From NCBI GenBank assembly GCA_963555705.1, contig OY743190.1:16995491-17059490 (forward strand): DNA of 64,000 nt. The letters run 5' to 3'. This document shows positions 11,225 to 21,226 of this stretch, piece after piece. The number at the start of each line of letters is the position of its first letter. Within the stretch, counting starts at the first letter, position 1. Under the pieces are notes generated by a model. That model worked only from the letters and a program-made list of their open reading frames with translations. It was not told the origin of the DNA and did not search any database. The translations under genes were made by a program, and so were the position numbers. The stretch is from Ligustrum vulgare (taxonomy: Eukaryota; Streptophyta; Magnoliopsida; Lamiales; Oleaceae).

Positions 11225-13036
11225 CCTCTTGCGAACCCGGAGTAATTGTATCAAAAAGTCGAGCTTACGACTTTAACCAAGCGCTTTTTGGGAGGCAACC
11301 CAAATTTCTACTCTTTTAATTACTTGTTGATATTTTCTTATTGCATTTTTATTATGTCTAACTTGGTTAATCACCTACTTTTGTAGGGTCGAATTTTTTT
11401 TTGAAATCCTAAGCAACCTTGTCCTCAACAAGTTTGGGGGAGATTTGCGTATCAAGAGAATCAAAGCTTAGGTCAATTTGGAATATCATACACACATCAA
11501 TCCGGGGAAGTTCCATCACCCATTTCTTGTCTTGTTATTATGCTATTGTCAACATTGAGGACAATGTTTGATTTAAGTTTGGGGGTGTTGAGATCATGTT
11601 GCTTTATGAACATTTTACATTGCCTTGCCGGCCCTTGATGTTTTGATGTTTGAAATTGTTTATTTTGTTGAGAATATTGACATGCTAGATAGCCTTGCCG
11701 CCTTATAAGACTTTGATGTTTGAAATTGTTGTTAATTCATGAGTTATGACCAAATGCTACACTTTTACAAAATGCTTATCCATGCAAGATCATATTTATC
11801 TTGAGCACAATAGTCATGAATGATTGTTGGTGAAGTTTGGGAATCGTTGAGGGGTGAAGAGGTTAAAAGAGTAGATGAACTAGGTTGTGAGATTGTATTG
11901 TTTGTTTTTATCAACCTATCTAATGTTTCCCAAATCTCTAAATCTCTTGATCCGAATGTAAGATAAGTTTGGGGGTGGTCGACCCGGTAAAGGATACGGC
12001 CTAGACGTGTGGTGATTCCATGCACGTGGAAGTAAATTTTTGTGTGGAGTGTCTTTCGCCAAGTATAAGCCAAGTACCATATGCTAAAGTTCTAAGCCCA
12101 TTTTAATTTTTGCATTGCATTTCCCTATCTCGAAGCCTTTTTGACTCGAGTAATTAAGCCCGTAGGAGTATTTTGAAACTTGGTGCCTTAAGTTTGAAAC
12201 TTGGGAGTCACCGGCCGAAAGCTCGCTACATGGGTCAATTAGAAAGCTTAATGAGTAGGGTGAGCACACACACTTGAAAAAAAAAGCACATTATCATTGC
12301 ATTCGCTTAATAAGTCTACCCCACTTCGTAGCCTTTTTGACTCGAGTTAATAAGTCCGTAGGGGTATTTTGAAACCTGGTACCCTTTGATCTAAAAAATC
12401 GGGGAGCTACCGACCTAAAGCTCGCTACATGGGTCAATTAGAAAGCTTAAGGGAGTGGGGAAGTCACGAGCAAACATCATTGTTAGTTGTTAGAAATCAT
12501 GCATTTGTAAGTCATAAGGGCTTAGATTAATAGTGAGTTTGAATTGCTTAGTATAAACTTGAATGTCGAAGCACTCATTTAGTGGAGAGTCAGTGCATTT
12601 CTAGATTGTCGAAATCACCGGTAAAACGCACCCAAACTAGAGTGGAAAAAGAAAATAGTGATTTGAGAGTACCCTCTAGAATTGCATCCCGGGAGAGGAA
12701 AGAAAAATATTTATTGGGGGATGAATGTCACGAGTGGGAAAGAAAAAGAATTGACCACTAATGGTGGGTAGTTTTGACTTGAAACCTCTTTACTCATCAA
12801 CATTCTCGAAACTAAATTGACAATTGAAAGTGACTTTGCACACACACACACACCGATCGAACATCGGATAAGCTAAATTTCTTTTTGGTAGCATTATTTG
12901 GAATCATACTTTTGAATTGATTATACAATTTTACATTCATGAGTAATTTGCAAGTTATCTAACATTGTTGATATATAATTCCATGTTACTTGATTGCACT
13001 AGTAGATAATTTTGCTCGAGACGAGCAAAAGCTCAA
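11225..13036 (+). other. Non-coding 3' interior of element I with internal tandem duplication
   Basis: No gene is seen; short minus-strand frames here have no recognisable similarity. 'Tttgggggtg' strings recur. A unit of about 190 bases is duplicated: 12118-12265 and 12308-12455 both carry 'tttttgactcgag', 'gtaggggtattttgaaac' and 'gctcgctacatgggtcaatt'. Most of this region recurs at 42230-44297 in element G, so it was retained when the coding part was replaced. That suggests a cis role such as packaging or RNA processing (inference). Confidence 0.6.
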
Positions 13037-13047
13037 GTTAGGGAGTG
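13037..13047 (+). promoter_or_regulatory. Polypurine tract of element I
   Basis: A purine-rich run ending AGGGAGTG sits directly before the 3' LTR start TGATAAGTG. In element G the equivalent is AAGTTTGGGGGTG. Confidence 0.6.
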
Positions 13048-14618
13048 TGATAAGTGTGTTTTACATACTTATTTTTCTTTTAAATCGAAAATTTAATTGA
13101 TAAATTGAGCGAATTTCTACTTATAAATTGTGTTTATCTTGTACAATCCTCAATTGAAAATAAAATGGACAAGATTGGAGAGCAATTGAGCGTAAAGAGG
13201 AGCAAATTTGACGTTCAAGGACCAAATTGAAAGAAACCAAAAGTTTGGAAACTAAATTGCAACATCCCAAAAAGTTGAGGACCAAGGTTTACTACTCAAA
13301 TTCGAGGAGAAAATCACAATAGAAAGCAAAATGATTGCTTAATTGATGAATTTAAAGGAAAATGGATCAATCGCACACAAAAAGTAAAGTTGGGGACCAA
13401 AGTGCACAAGTGTCAAAAGTTGAGGACTTGGGCTGCAAAATCAAAGTTGAGTACTTGGCAGCAGTTTAATATCTGATTTCATCTTTTTCCACAGAATTAT
13501 TGAGCTGGGCACGTGGATCAAGAGAGAAATAGAGTTTAGGGACCTTTTTGCACACCTTCCAAAGTTTTGGGGACTAATGTTGCAATTTCCTAGGTTTTAA
13601 AGTTAAAACCTGATTTTTTGACACTGCTGGACTTCTTCCTGTTTTTCCAGCTTCTGCCGTTTTTTCTTGTTCTTTTCTTTCTTCTTGTTCTTGTTCTTTT
13701 TTCTTTTCTTTTCTTTGTCTTTTCTTTTCAACTACTTCATAAATCTTGGGGAACAAATCAAGAGCAAGGAGAATACATCTAAAGTGGTGAAATATTTGGG
13801 GAAATCATAGCCAAGCTTCAAAAAGGGTTTTATCTATAACTTTGTATTTTCTCCATTATTTTGTCAAAATTGCAATGTATTGTTATAAATATTCTCATTT
13901 GTATCATTTATATAACATGGGCTAATTTATTGTGTTGAGATTTATGGTAGTAATTTAACCTAGTTTGGATTAGTTTTAATATTTGCTATTTGATGATTAA
14001 ATGCTTATTTCATGTGTATTTGTTATTGAGATTATTCCATGTGTTTGATTGATCACCAAATATATGTTTTGTGGAGTGTATGATAATCGAGAGATATTGT
14101 GCATTTTAGACCAAATAATAAATGCTCTAGATTCTTGTTAAGGATAGAGATATACCTTAAACCCTAGATGATCCATTGAGCTATTTTCACAAAGAGTTAA
14201 TGCAATCGATTGAGCTTTAATCGACATAGAGATATAGTAGGTTAAACCAATTGATTATGGTTAATTTCACTTGAGAGAGGTAATTGGCTAAACTTGGAAA
14301 ATCGGGTCTAACATTATAAATGAGTAATTTGTTAATTTGCATGTTGAGAAATTAATTAGGCAACTGTTAAATGAAATCATGAATCCCAACCACATTTTTC
14401 CCAAAGACTTTCAAGTATTTTCATATTTCCATCTTTAGTAGACTCTTAGTTATTTTCCAAAATTCATCTCTAATTGTGTGTTTTATTCGTTAAGATTAAA
14501 TTAACTAAAGTGTAATTGAGTATACATTCCTCATGGGATTGACAACCTGGACTCAAAAAGTCAACTTTATTACTTGTACGCGACCCGTGCGCTTGCGGTA
14601 CACTATTTTGAGCGAACA
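13048..14618 (+). repeat. 3' LTR of element I
   Basis: It starts TGATAAGTGTGTTTTACA and ends TTTTGAGCGAACA. Related LTRs are at 39281-41240, 44298-46330, 51693-52050 and about 60200-61021. The segment 13610-13760 is T/C-rich, and the last 750 bases (R/U5 side) are the best conserved between family members. Confidence 0.85.
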
Positions 14619-14758
14619 AGAGGGATTAAGGAGTGATGATGGGGAAGGGAAAAAAATGTGCTGTATATACAAAATATAAGTTGGGGGAGGAAATGTTGGG
14701 ATAATTGGGGTTTTAAAATAATTAAAATTCGAGAATGAATTTAAATTGGAGATAAAAT
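14619..14758. other. Unassigned 140 bases between elements I and B
   Basis: No gene is seen. The wording near 14740 ('aaaattcgagaatgaatttaaattgg') loosely resembles U3 sequence of Tekay-like LTR C on its reverse strand near 25450-25530. It may be a scrap of an older LTR into which both neighbours inserted. The five bases before B are AAAAT, but the other side of B is lost, so a target duplication cannot be confirmed. Confidence 0.3.
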
Positions 14759-17700
14759 TGTAGCGCCCCGAGTTCCGTATACCCGATTCACTACGTCATT
14801 TTCTGTCTAAATTTTTCGAATAATATTTTTTTGCGGAAGAAATAATTGAAATTCATTTTTGGCAACATTAAATAAACTGTAATGGCCGCTAAAATTGAAA
14901 ACATTTATGAAACCATTTGAAATAGTAAATCGAACCATTAATATTGTAAAGAAATTGCCAATATCATAATTTCTCAAATAAATGAACTTCTCTAAATTAT
15001 TCAATTGTTTGGAAAATACGGAAATCATTAACGTCAAACTTTCAACCGTTCAACGATTATTGCCACCATCATTCATCGCTCGCCACCGTCTCCGAAATCT
15101 GCAAAACTGTTAAAAAGTAGGGTGAGTATTTCATGGGGGAAATACTCAGTAGACTCATCGCAAATTAATTTAATTTATAAGATGATTAAACACATAAATC
15201 CCAGCTCTTTATAAAATGGCATTGATAGAGTTTCTTTATAAAACGGCTCTTGATAAAACTCATATTGTGCATTACAGCACGGGACATATTTTACAAATCA
15301 TAGGCTCTTTGAAAATAGCTCTTTGAAAACCATATACTTATAAAAACATTTTAATTATGCCAAGCATAATTTCTTTTGAAAGCATAACATAAGATAGGAT
15401 TGAAATCCTCATAAACATAAATAGACACAAGAACTTTACCGAATTTAGGTGGCAAGAATTCTTATGCAGTAAAATCATAATAACAGTAAGTTTTCATCAT
15501 AACATAGGATAATATCGAAATCCTCATAAACATAAGAATTTTACCGAACTTAGGTGGCAAGAATTCTTATGTAGTAAGTATACCAAGCATAATTTTCTGA
15601 AATTCATAGGGATCAATTGCATCATAACATAAGATAGGATCGAAATCCTCATAAACATATGCGACAGGAATTTTACCGAACTTAGGTGGCAAATCCTCAT
15701 AAACATATGGAAACATAGGAATTTTACCGAACTTCGTGGCAAATCCTCATAAACATAGGAGACACAAGAATGTAACCGAACTTAGGTGGTAAGAATTCTT
15801 ATGTGTAGCGCTACTAAAACTCCGGTCCCCTTAACATATCATAACTTATCATATGGGACCCAAAACAATCTTGGTAGATTGATTTCATAGCAATGATCCA
15901 AAAAAAACATTTTCGTGAAGCATAGGGTATACTTACTTTTCGTAAAAACATAAAGTATATTTTCTTTTCATAAAAACATACTTACTTTTCATAACAACAT
16001 AAGGTATATTTACCTTTCATAAAAACATACTTGTTTTTCTTAAAAATTGACTTTCACAAGTCACATGACATTCATATGAAATCATAATTTAAATCAATTA
16101 ATAAGTGCGAGTCTACCTCAAATCCGACGAGTGCAAAGTTGAGCGGGAATGACTTCAATTTCTTTAAATTCTCCGTACGCTTCGTCTTAGCCAATAAGTC
16201 ACTTTAGTCTATCGAATATATAGTTCAAAATGATAAATTATAATTTGAGGACTAAAATTGATGTTTTGAAAGTTGAGGGACTAAAATAGATGCTTTGAAA
16301 GATGAGGGACCAATTTGAACATTTTTGGAAGTTGAGGGACTAAAATGAATACTTTTGAAACTTGGGCTTAAAAGTAAATCAGCAGGTACTGAAATAAAAG
16401 AGTTTAAAGTTAAAGGGCTGAAGTAAATCATTTTAAAGCTTTGAGGCTGAAATGGATGAGTTTAAAACAGTAGGGACTGAATTAAAACAATTTAAAACAT
16501 CAGGGACTGATTTTGAAACATTTAAAACTATAGGGACTAAAGTTGAAAGTTTCGAAAATCAAATATATTAAATAAAATCAGATTCTTTCACTTCTCTCTC
16601 TACCATATTTCAGATCGAAGGAAAGAGAGGGAGGTTTGCGACTGACGGTGGAAAATGGAAGAAACCAGTGTCACAGCCGACAGTTCACCGGCGCAACATC
16701 GCCGGAAGGTTGCGGTGGACGGCGACAAGAAAGTGGTTCTGGTTTGAGGGATTTGTTGCTAATTTTGAGTGCGAAATTAGGGCTGGAATCCAAGGTGAAG
16801 TCGCGGCTTTAGATCGCGATTTTTCGGCGGATCGAGGTAAGATTGAGCTTCTCAATTTGCGGTTTTCTTTTGGGTTTTGATTTGGTTAAAGAATTGAGTT
16901 AGACAGTGGTGATGTTGGATGGAACGGTTGGTTGCGGCGGTTGCAGGTGCGGGCATGTCTTGGTTGATTGAAATCAGTGACCATTGCTGGTGGTGGAAAT
17001 GGTGGAATCCGATGGTGACTTGCTTCGTTAATGGTGGATCAACAGCTTTGGTGAATTTGGGTGTTTGATAGCAGCAGAATTGTTGAAACTTTGTTTGGTG
17101 ATGGTAGTGGTTTGATATGAAGATTGGGAATTGCAGTTTGGTTGTTTGTTGTTGAATTGACACTAGGTGGTGGTTGTTTGGTTGAGCAGAGGGTGTAGGT
17201 GGAGGCTTGGTGATGAATCGATGAATTGAATCAGGTTGATGGAGGTTGAGGGCAGTGTTGGTGGTTCTTCTCCAACTTGGTCGACTGAAATGGTGGTGCA
17301 GGATATCAGAATTTATAATAATGATATGTTTTGCTGGCTAATTAAGAAAATAGTGGAGAATTAGGTAATGTGAGAGGGTGGAAAATATCACAATTGTTTA
17401 ATGTGGATTTGATGATGAAATTGGGTCAAGATGAGTTGGAAATACTTTGTGTGATTGAAGGGGATTTGTGGGTGTATGAATGATAATGATGAAGATGCTT
17501 TGATGATGGTATATTGAGGTGGAAAGAATGATAAAGAAGGAAGAAAAATGTAGGGGACGTGAGTTGTGATGGGGAAGAATATGTATTGATTTGATACTAT
17601 AGAATATGATAGTGTAGAATTAGGTGTAAAATTATTTGTACAAAAATGATGATGTTATTGTGTAAAGAATTGTTGTCTTGGTGTAAAGAAGAAGACATGT

Positions 17701-17936
17701 GGGCAAATTTTGGATTTTAGAAAGATTTTGAATATAATACTTTGAATAAATAATTAAAATAACATAATTTTAGAAATTCGGATTTTAATTTAAAATCGAA
17801 CAAATTCGATATTTCTTGACTTGGCTAGACGAATTCGTCGCGGCGTTAATTTCAAAACAATGAGTGAAATAGTAGCGACACAATTTTCTAAATATTAAAA
17901 TAATTATAAAATTGCGTAAAAATCTTGATCGCTACA
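14759..17936 (-). repeat. 3' LTR of copy B, complete
   Basis: 3178 bases, TGTAGCGATC... to ...CGGGGCGCTACA on the minus strand. The R/U5 side (14759 to about 16500) matches LTR A. The U3 side (16600-17700) is a different sequence from A's, sharing only short words such as 'cagccgacagttcacc' versus 'cagccggtggaacacc'. Frames at 16668-16880 (plus) and 16852-17163 (minus) are low-complexity and recur only because the LTR recurs. Confidence 0.9.
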
Positions 17937-17950
17937 ATCTTACCCTCTTA
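17937..17950 (-). promoter_or_regulatory. Polypurine tract of copy B
   Basis: The minus strand reads TAAGAGGGTAAGAT immediately before the 3' LTR TGTAGCG. Just upstream is the remnant 'aatttcgaggacgaaatt', which in gypsy elements ends the integrase frame. The same arrangement occurs on the plus strand before LTR C (25121-25136) and on the minus strand in D (56799-56814). Confidence 0.8.
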
Positions 17951-18425
17951 AAATAATTTCGTCCTCGAAATTAAACTTACTTGGTCTTATAATTTCTGAA
18001 TACTTAATCAAAATCTCTTCTTCTTATCATCGAATATTCTCAAAATAATCAAAGAATTACCTGAATATTTTCTCTACGTAATATACCCAAACATATCAAC
18101 ATAATATCATCAACTTATCTTTCCAATATTTGTAACTCAAAATTCAGTAAACAAATATCTCCCAAAACTAAGATTCTATACTTAAATGTCACCATATTTC
18201 CTGCAAAGTATTTCTTTCACTTGTATATACGTATGAATTCTGATTCAATACGGTACTCATTTTACTTTCCACGTATCATCACACTATACCAAGATTATCA
18301 TTATTAAAACAAAATATTAGTACCCATAATCCAAGAAAATATTCCAAATCTCCAATCAAATCTCCTTTATCGATAAAAATTAACAGCGCATTACTTCTTG
18401 TCTCCTCTTTTCATTAAATAATCCT
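17951..18425 (-). other. Ancestral Tekay-like 3' interior retained in copy B
   Basis: Reverse-complemented, this stretch aligns with 24400-25120 of element C, sharing for example the 'aatgcgctgtta' and 'cttaagtatag'-type segments. Similarity ends near 18425 ('aataatcctgcgc'). That point marks where the foreign cassette begins. No open frame is seen. Confidence 0.55.
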
Positions 18426-18477
18426 GCGCTTTCTTGCTGGTCACAACATCACGCGGATTCACTCAGATCCTTTGCGC

Positions 18478-18487
18478 TTTTAAATAG
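18478..18487 (+). promoter_or_regulatory. TATA-like box upstream of NABP-like ORF
   Basis: TTTTAAATAG lies about 33 bases before the ATG at 18520 and repeats the LOG box TTTAAATAG. A start site at the normal TATA distance would give a very short leader. A five-codon upstream ORF at 18491-18508 would then lie ahead of the transcript start. Confidence 0.4.
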
Positions 18488-18519
18488 TTCATGCTGAGAA
18501 GAGGTTGAATCATCAAACA

Positions 18520-19071
18520 ATGGATATCATTCTTTCTAACATTCGCAAGTATTATTCCAGTCTTCCTATGAATGATCTGAGAAAGATCTATAAAATAAGG
18601 CTCGAAAGATTGAGGTTGCTGATGGCTCATGGTGTTCCAGAAGATGTTCGCTGGTTGATAGAAGCAAAGGTTCGACTATCTGGTGAATTACCATCAACAT
18701 TTCCAAAGCACATGCCTGGTTTAGGCAAAAGCACTTTTGCAAAGAAACGAAGAGCAAAAAGACTGGGTGGTTGCTACAAATGTGCTCGTTGGAACTGTAA
18801 TACTCGTTGCAAATCAGTAGGATATTCTTCTACTAATCGGGATGATAAAATCGAATTCATAAAGGGTGGACTGAGTAAGGAGTCTTTGGATGATATTCGA
18901 CTGACTCTTAAGACGCACCCAAGTGGTTATGTACAACGTGAACTTCTCTCCTTATACGCTCAGTTTAACGAGGACAAAAATCGTTATAGTCTCCAAAATA
19001 TAATAGCAAAAGATCCTGTTTGCCAGTCTGTTTTACAAAATGAGGCTTCTGGCAGTTCAGCAATGATATAA
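18520..19071 (+). CDS. Virus-like cysteine-rich nucleic-acid-binding protein (carlavirus NABP-like)
   Basis: 183 codons from an ATG in AAACAATGG context; the open frame begins at a TTG 15 bases earlier. The protein has a helical, charged N-terminus (residues 1-55). A basic cluster KKRRAKR follows at 75-81, then a compact four-Cys finger (C85, C88, C93, C97) and a K-I-E-F-I-K-G-G segment soon after. A basic run directly before a small Cys finger and then an FI-x-G element is the layout of the nucleic-acid-binding proteins of carlaviruses and other Betaflexiviridae, which bind nucleic acid, enter the nucleus and counter host silencing. This one is longer, with an extra C-terminal part after about 115. 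It lies antisense in retrotransposon B, 310 bases before LOG and in the same direction. No stop or frameshift is seen. The assignment rests on motif layout alone; it could be another plant zinc-finger protein. Confidence 0.55.
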   Translation: MDIILSNIRKYYSSLPMNDLRKIYKIRLERLRLLMAHGVPEDVRWLIEAKVRLSGELPSTFPKHMPGLGKSTFAKKRRAKRLGGCYKCARWNCNTRCKSVGYSSTNRDDKIEFIKGGLSKESLDDIRLTLKTHPSGYVQRELLSLYAQFNEDKNRYSLQNIIAKDPVCQSVLQNEASGSSAMI

Positions 19072-19298
19072 GGTAAATCTTTTGATATGCTTTTTAAAAT
19101 ATTTTGTTATTTTCTTTAACGCGTTTTGGAAATAAAAATATTTTCCTTTCTCGAGTTTTGATAAAGCTGGAAATAAAATATTAAATCGCCGAAAGGTGAC
19201 AGCCTCGATACGATAAAAATATTCAAAAGTGGGCTGATTTTGTCAAAAGTAAATCTTTACTTTTTCAGAATCAATCAAAAACAGTAAATTTTTCCGGC

Positions 19299-19307
19299 TT
19301 TAAATAG
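19299..19307 (+). promoter_or_regulatory. TATA-like box upstream of LOG copy B
   Basis: Same GGCTTTAAATAGCC context and same 75-base distance to the ATG as in copy A. The 228 bases between the NABP-like stop and this box include a GATAAAGC motif and GC-richer words, but no other recognised site. Confidence 0.45.
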
Positions 19308-19381
19308 CCAAACATATTTCATAGTTCAGGCATCCCAAAATCACATCTTCTTCGTAAGTTTTCCCTTCTTTACTATCAAAG

Positions 19382-20035
19382 ATGGAAGCACCAAAACTTC
19401 GACAGATCAAAACTATTTGTGTATTTTGTGGATCAAAAGTGGGGAAAGGCTTCGGTTATCTAGAAGCGGCTGTAGATCTTGGAAAGAAACTGGGGGAAAA
19501 AGGTATCACTCTTGTGTATGGGGGTGGTAGCAGTGGTCTAATGGGTTGTGTTTCCCAATCTGCTCTTGCAGAGAAATCAAAAGTAATCGGTGTCATACCT
19601 GTCCCTTTGGTAGATGTTGCAGGCAAAACACGAGGGCATGAAGTTCAAACCTTATCCATCCATGAACGCATAACTTGTATGCTATATGGTTCTGATGCCT
19701 TTATAGCCCTGCCCGGAGGTTTTGGTACCTTAGAAGAAATTTTTAACATTACCTCGTGGGCTCAACTAGATCTCCATACTAAGCCTATTGGGCTTCTGAA
19801 TGTTAACAATTTCTTTGATGGTTTGTTAACCTTTCTTGATTATGCTGTGGAACAGGGATTCATCTCTCCATTTTCCAGAAGGCTTCTTATTTCTGCTCCT
19901 ACTATTGATGAACTACTGGATAAGCTGCAGTCATATATCTCAATACAAGATCCAGCAGGAGTTAAGATAGATTGGTCGCAAGGAAGGGGAATCAAGCGAA
20001 AATGGAGTCCGGTTAATGTAAACTTAACTCTTTGA
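19382..20035 (+). CDS. LOG: Cytokinin riboside 5'-monophosphate phosphoribohydrolase (LOG family), copy B
   Basis: It encodes exactly the same 217 residues as 242-895, including CVFCGS, YGGG, R96 and PGGFGTLEE. Differences from copy A are at codons 20, 44, 45, 71 and 120, all third positions and all silent. Flanking non-coding sequence differs at a similar or higher rate, with several indels. The gene follows the NABP-like ORF in the same orientation and opposes the element's own transcription, so element transcripts would be antisense to LOG mRNA. It is intronless, with its own TATA-like box and 3' signals, and looks able to be expressed. Whether the enzyme works is unknown, because the residue after R96 is Ile rather than Lys. 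Confidence 0.9.
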   Translation: MEAPKLRQIKTICVFCGSKVGKGFGYLEAAVDLGKKLGEKGITLVYGGGSSGLMGCVSQSALAEKSKVIGVIPVPLVDVAGKTRGHEVQTLSIHERITCMLYGSDAFIALPGGFGTLEEIFNITSWAQLDLHTKPIGLLNVNNFFDGLLTFLDYAVEQGFISPFSRRLLISAPTIDELLDKLQSYISIQDPAGVKIDWSQGRGIKRKWSPVNVNLTL

Positions 20036-20045
20036 ATCTTAGAAT

Positions 20046-20259
20046 AGGTGGGGGTAGAGTACGGAGTATTCTCACTCTCGAGACACCCCTCCATTTACTA
20101 GGATTTCCTTAATGTTTAAATCTTGTGTGTACTTCAAAGATTCCAGGTGGTAGATTACGGAGTATTCTTACTCTCGAAACACACCTCTTTGAAGGTTTCT
20201 TTATTTCCTCAAAAGATCAGAGGTGGTAGGATACGGCTACTCCGGAAACACATCTCTCA
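20046..20259 (+). repeat. Three similar foldable repeats downstream of LOG copy B
   Basis: Same three units as in copy A, starting at 20046, 20145 and 20219. One difference from A (TTGAGAC versus CTCGAGAC) falls just outside the paired GAGT/ACTC core, so the folds are kept. Confidence 0.55.
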
Positions 20260-20355
20260 TTCTGAGGATCTTTCCATGTTTTTCTCTTATGCTTTCGTGT
20301 TTTTCATGTATTTCCTTTCCAGTGTGACTCTTGTGTGTTCTCCTTATGAGAAAAT

Positions 20356-20361
20356 AATAAA
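20356..20361 (+). terminator. Poly(A) signal after LOG copy B
   Basis: AATAAA at the position equivalent to 1216-1221 of copy A. Confidence 0.4.
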
Positions 20362-20399
20362 ATCTCTGCTATCATCTACTAAATCTCGTTTGTGATGTA

Positions 20400-21211
20400 A
20401 ATGATCTTGCATGTCTAACCTTAATTCCTTTAGTGGATGCTTATCATATTATGCTCTTAATTCCAAATGATAAAATTCTGGATAGAGTCTCCCTTGTAAT
20501 TTGGACTTATCCAAACCATAAGCATACTTCATAACTCACAATAATAAATAACTCCACATTTGATCACAACGATCTAAAAATATTGAAAACGATTCCAACA
20601 CTTCAATATCATCAAAATATCCCAAAATTCAATTCATAATTCCTCAACATAGAAATTTCAAATCATATTTTTCAATATCACAATATTACTTCCTTCCATA
20701 CCTTAATTGGCTCAAAAGTTACTCATACTTATAAATATATGCATAAATCATATTCCCAAAATTTATTCACAAAGCCAAACTTCATAATAAATTTCTCTTC
20801 AACATAGAGGCATAATAAATTAACTCAACATAATATCCATTACTTAATTCTCAATAAAATCATATTATTCCCATTATGCTCAACACTCGTTTTCTTTAAA
20901 AAAATTCTCATAATCATACATTAAAGCATATAAGTTATGACAAAGCATAACAACATCATTATTTTCGAAGAAATACATTCTTATTTCTCATAAATCATAA
21001 GTATCCGAAATACTCTTCATTCTTTCTCATAAATCAATAAAATGAGTATTCGAAATACTGAAATAACTTTAAACATCATAAACTTCTTTACCTCGGAGTT
21101 GGTGGAACGAATGATGGCAGTGGCAATCTTCATCAATAAAAAATCTTATAATGGAAAATATTTCTTAAAATTCTTTTTGAAAATTTTACCAGTCTACAGA
21201 AACGCAGACTA
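20400..21211. other. AT-rich internal leader of copy B, no gene seen
   Basis: Counterpart of 1260-2073. It has about a dozen substitutions and several short indels relative to A, more than the LOG coding region shows. The primer-site end is LTR-derived, similar to 54560-54740. Confidence 0.5.
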
Positions 21212-21223
21212 GCTCTGATACCA
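21212..21223 (-). promoter_or_regulatory. Primer-binding site of copy B (initiator Met tRNA)
   Basis: The minus strand reads TGGTATCAGAGC three bases after the 5' LTR end, identical to copy A. Confidence 0.9.
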
Positions 21224-21226
21224 ACT

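Larger units (their letters stand above)
5386..14618 (+). mobile_element. Athila-like Ty3/gypsy element (I), broken
   Basis: A truncated 5' LTR (5386-5725), a TGGCGCC-type primer site, one long gag-pol frame, a 1.8-kb non-coding 3' interior, a polypurine tract and a 1571-base 3' LTR follow in order. The gag sequence and primer-site type point to the Athila lineage. No env-like ORF is seen. The 5' LTR lacks its first 1.2 kb or so, being fused at AGGTAATTGG to the end of LTR A, so no target duplication can be tested. It shares its whole 3' interior with non-autonomous element G. Confidence 0.85.

Noticed and set aside
16668..16880. 70-codon frame, repeated at 23151-23363
   Set aside because: It lies in the U3 of the two LTRs of B and is identical only because the LTRs are.
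1..20400. Simple tandem duplication of the LOG locus
   Set aside because: Each copy sits inside its own LTR element with its own primer site. LTR U3 regions differ and another element lies between them, so separate insertions explain it better.
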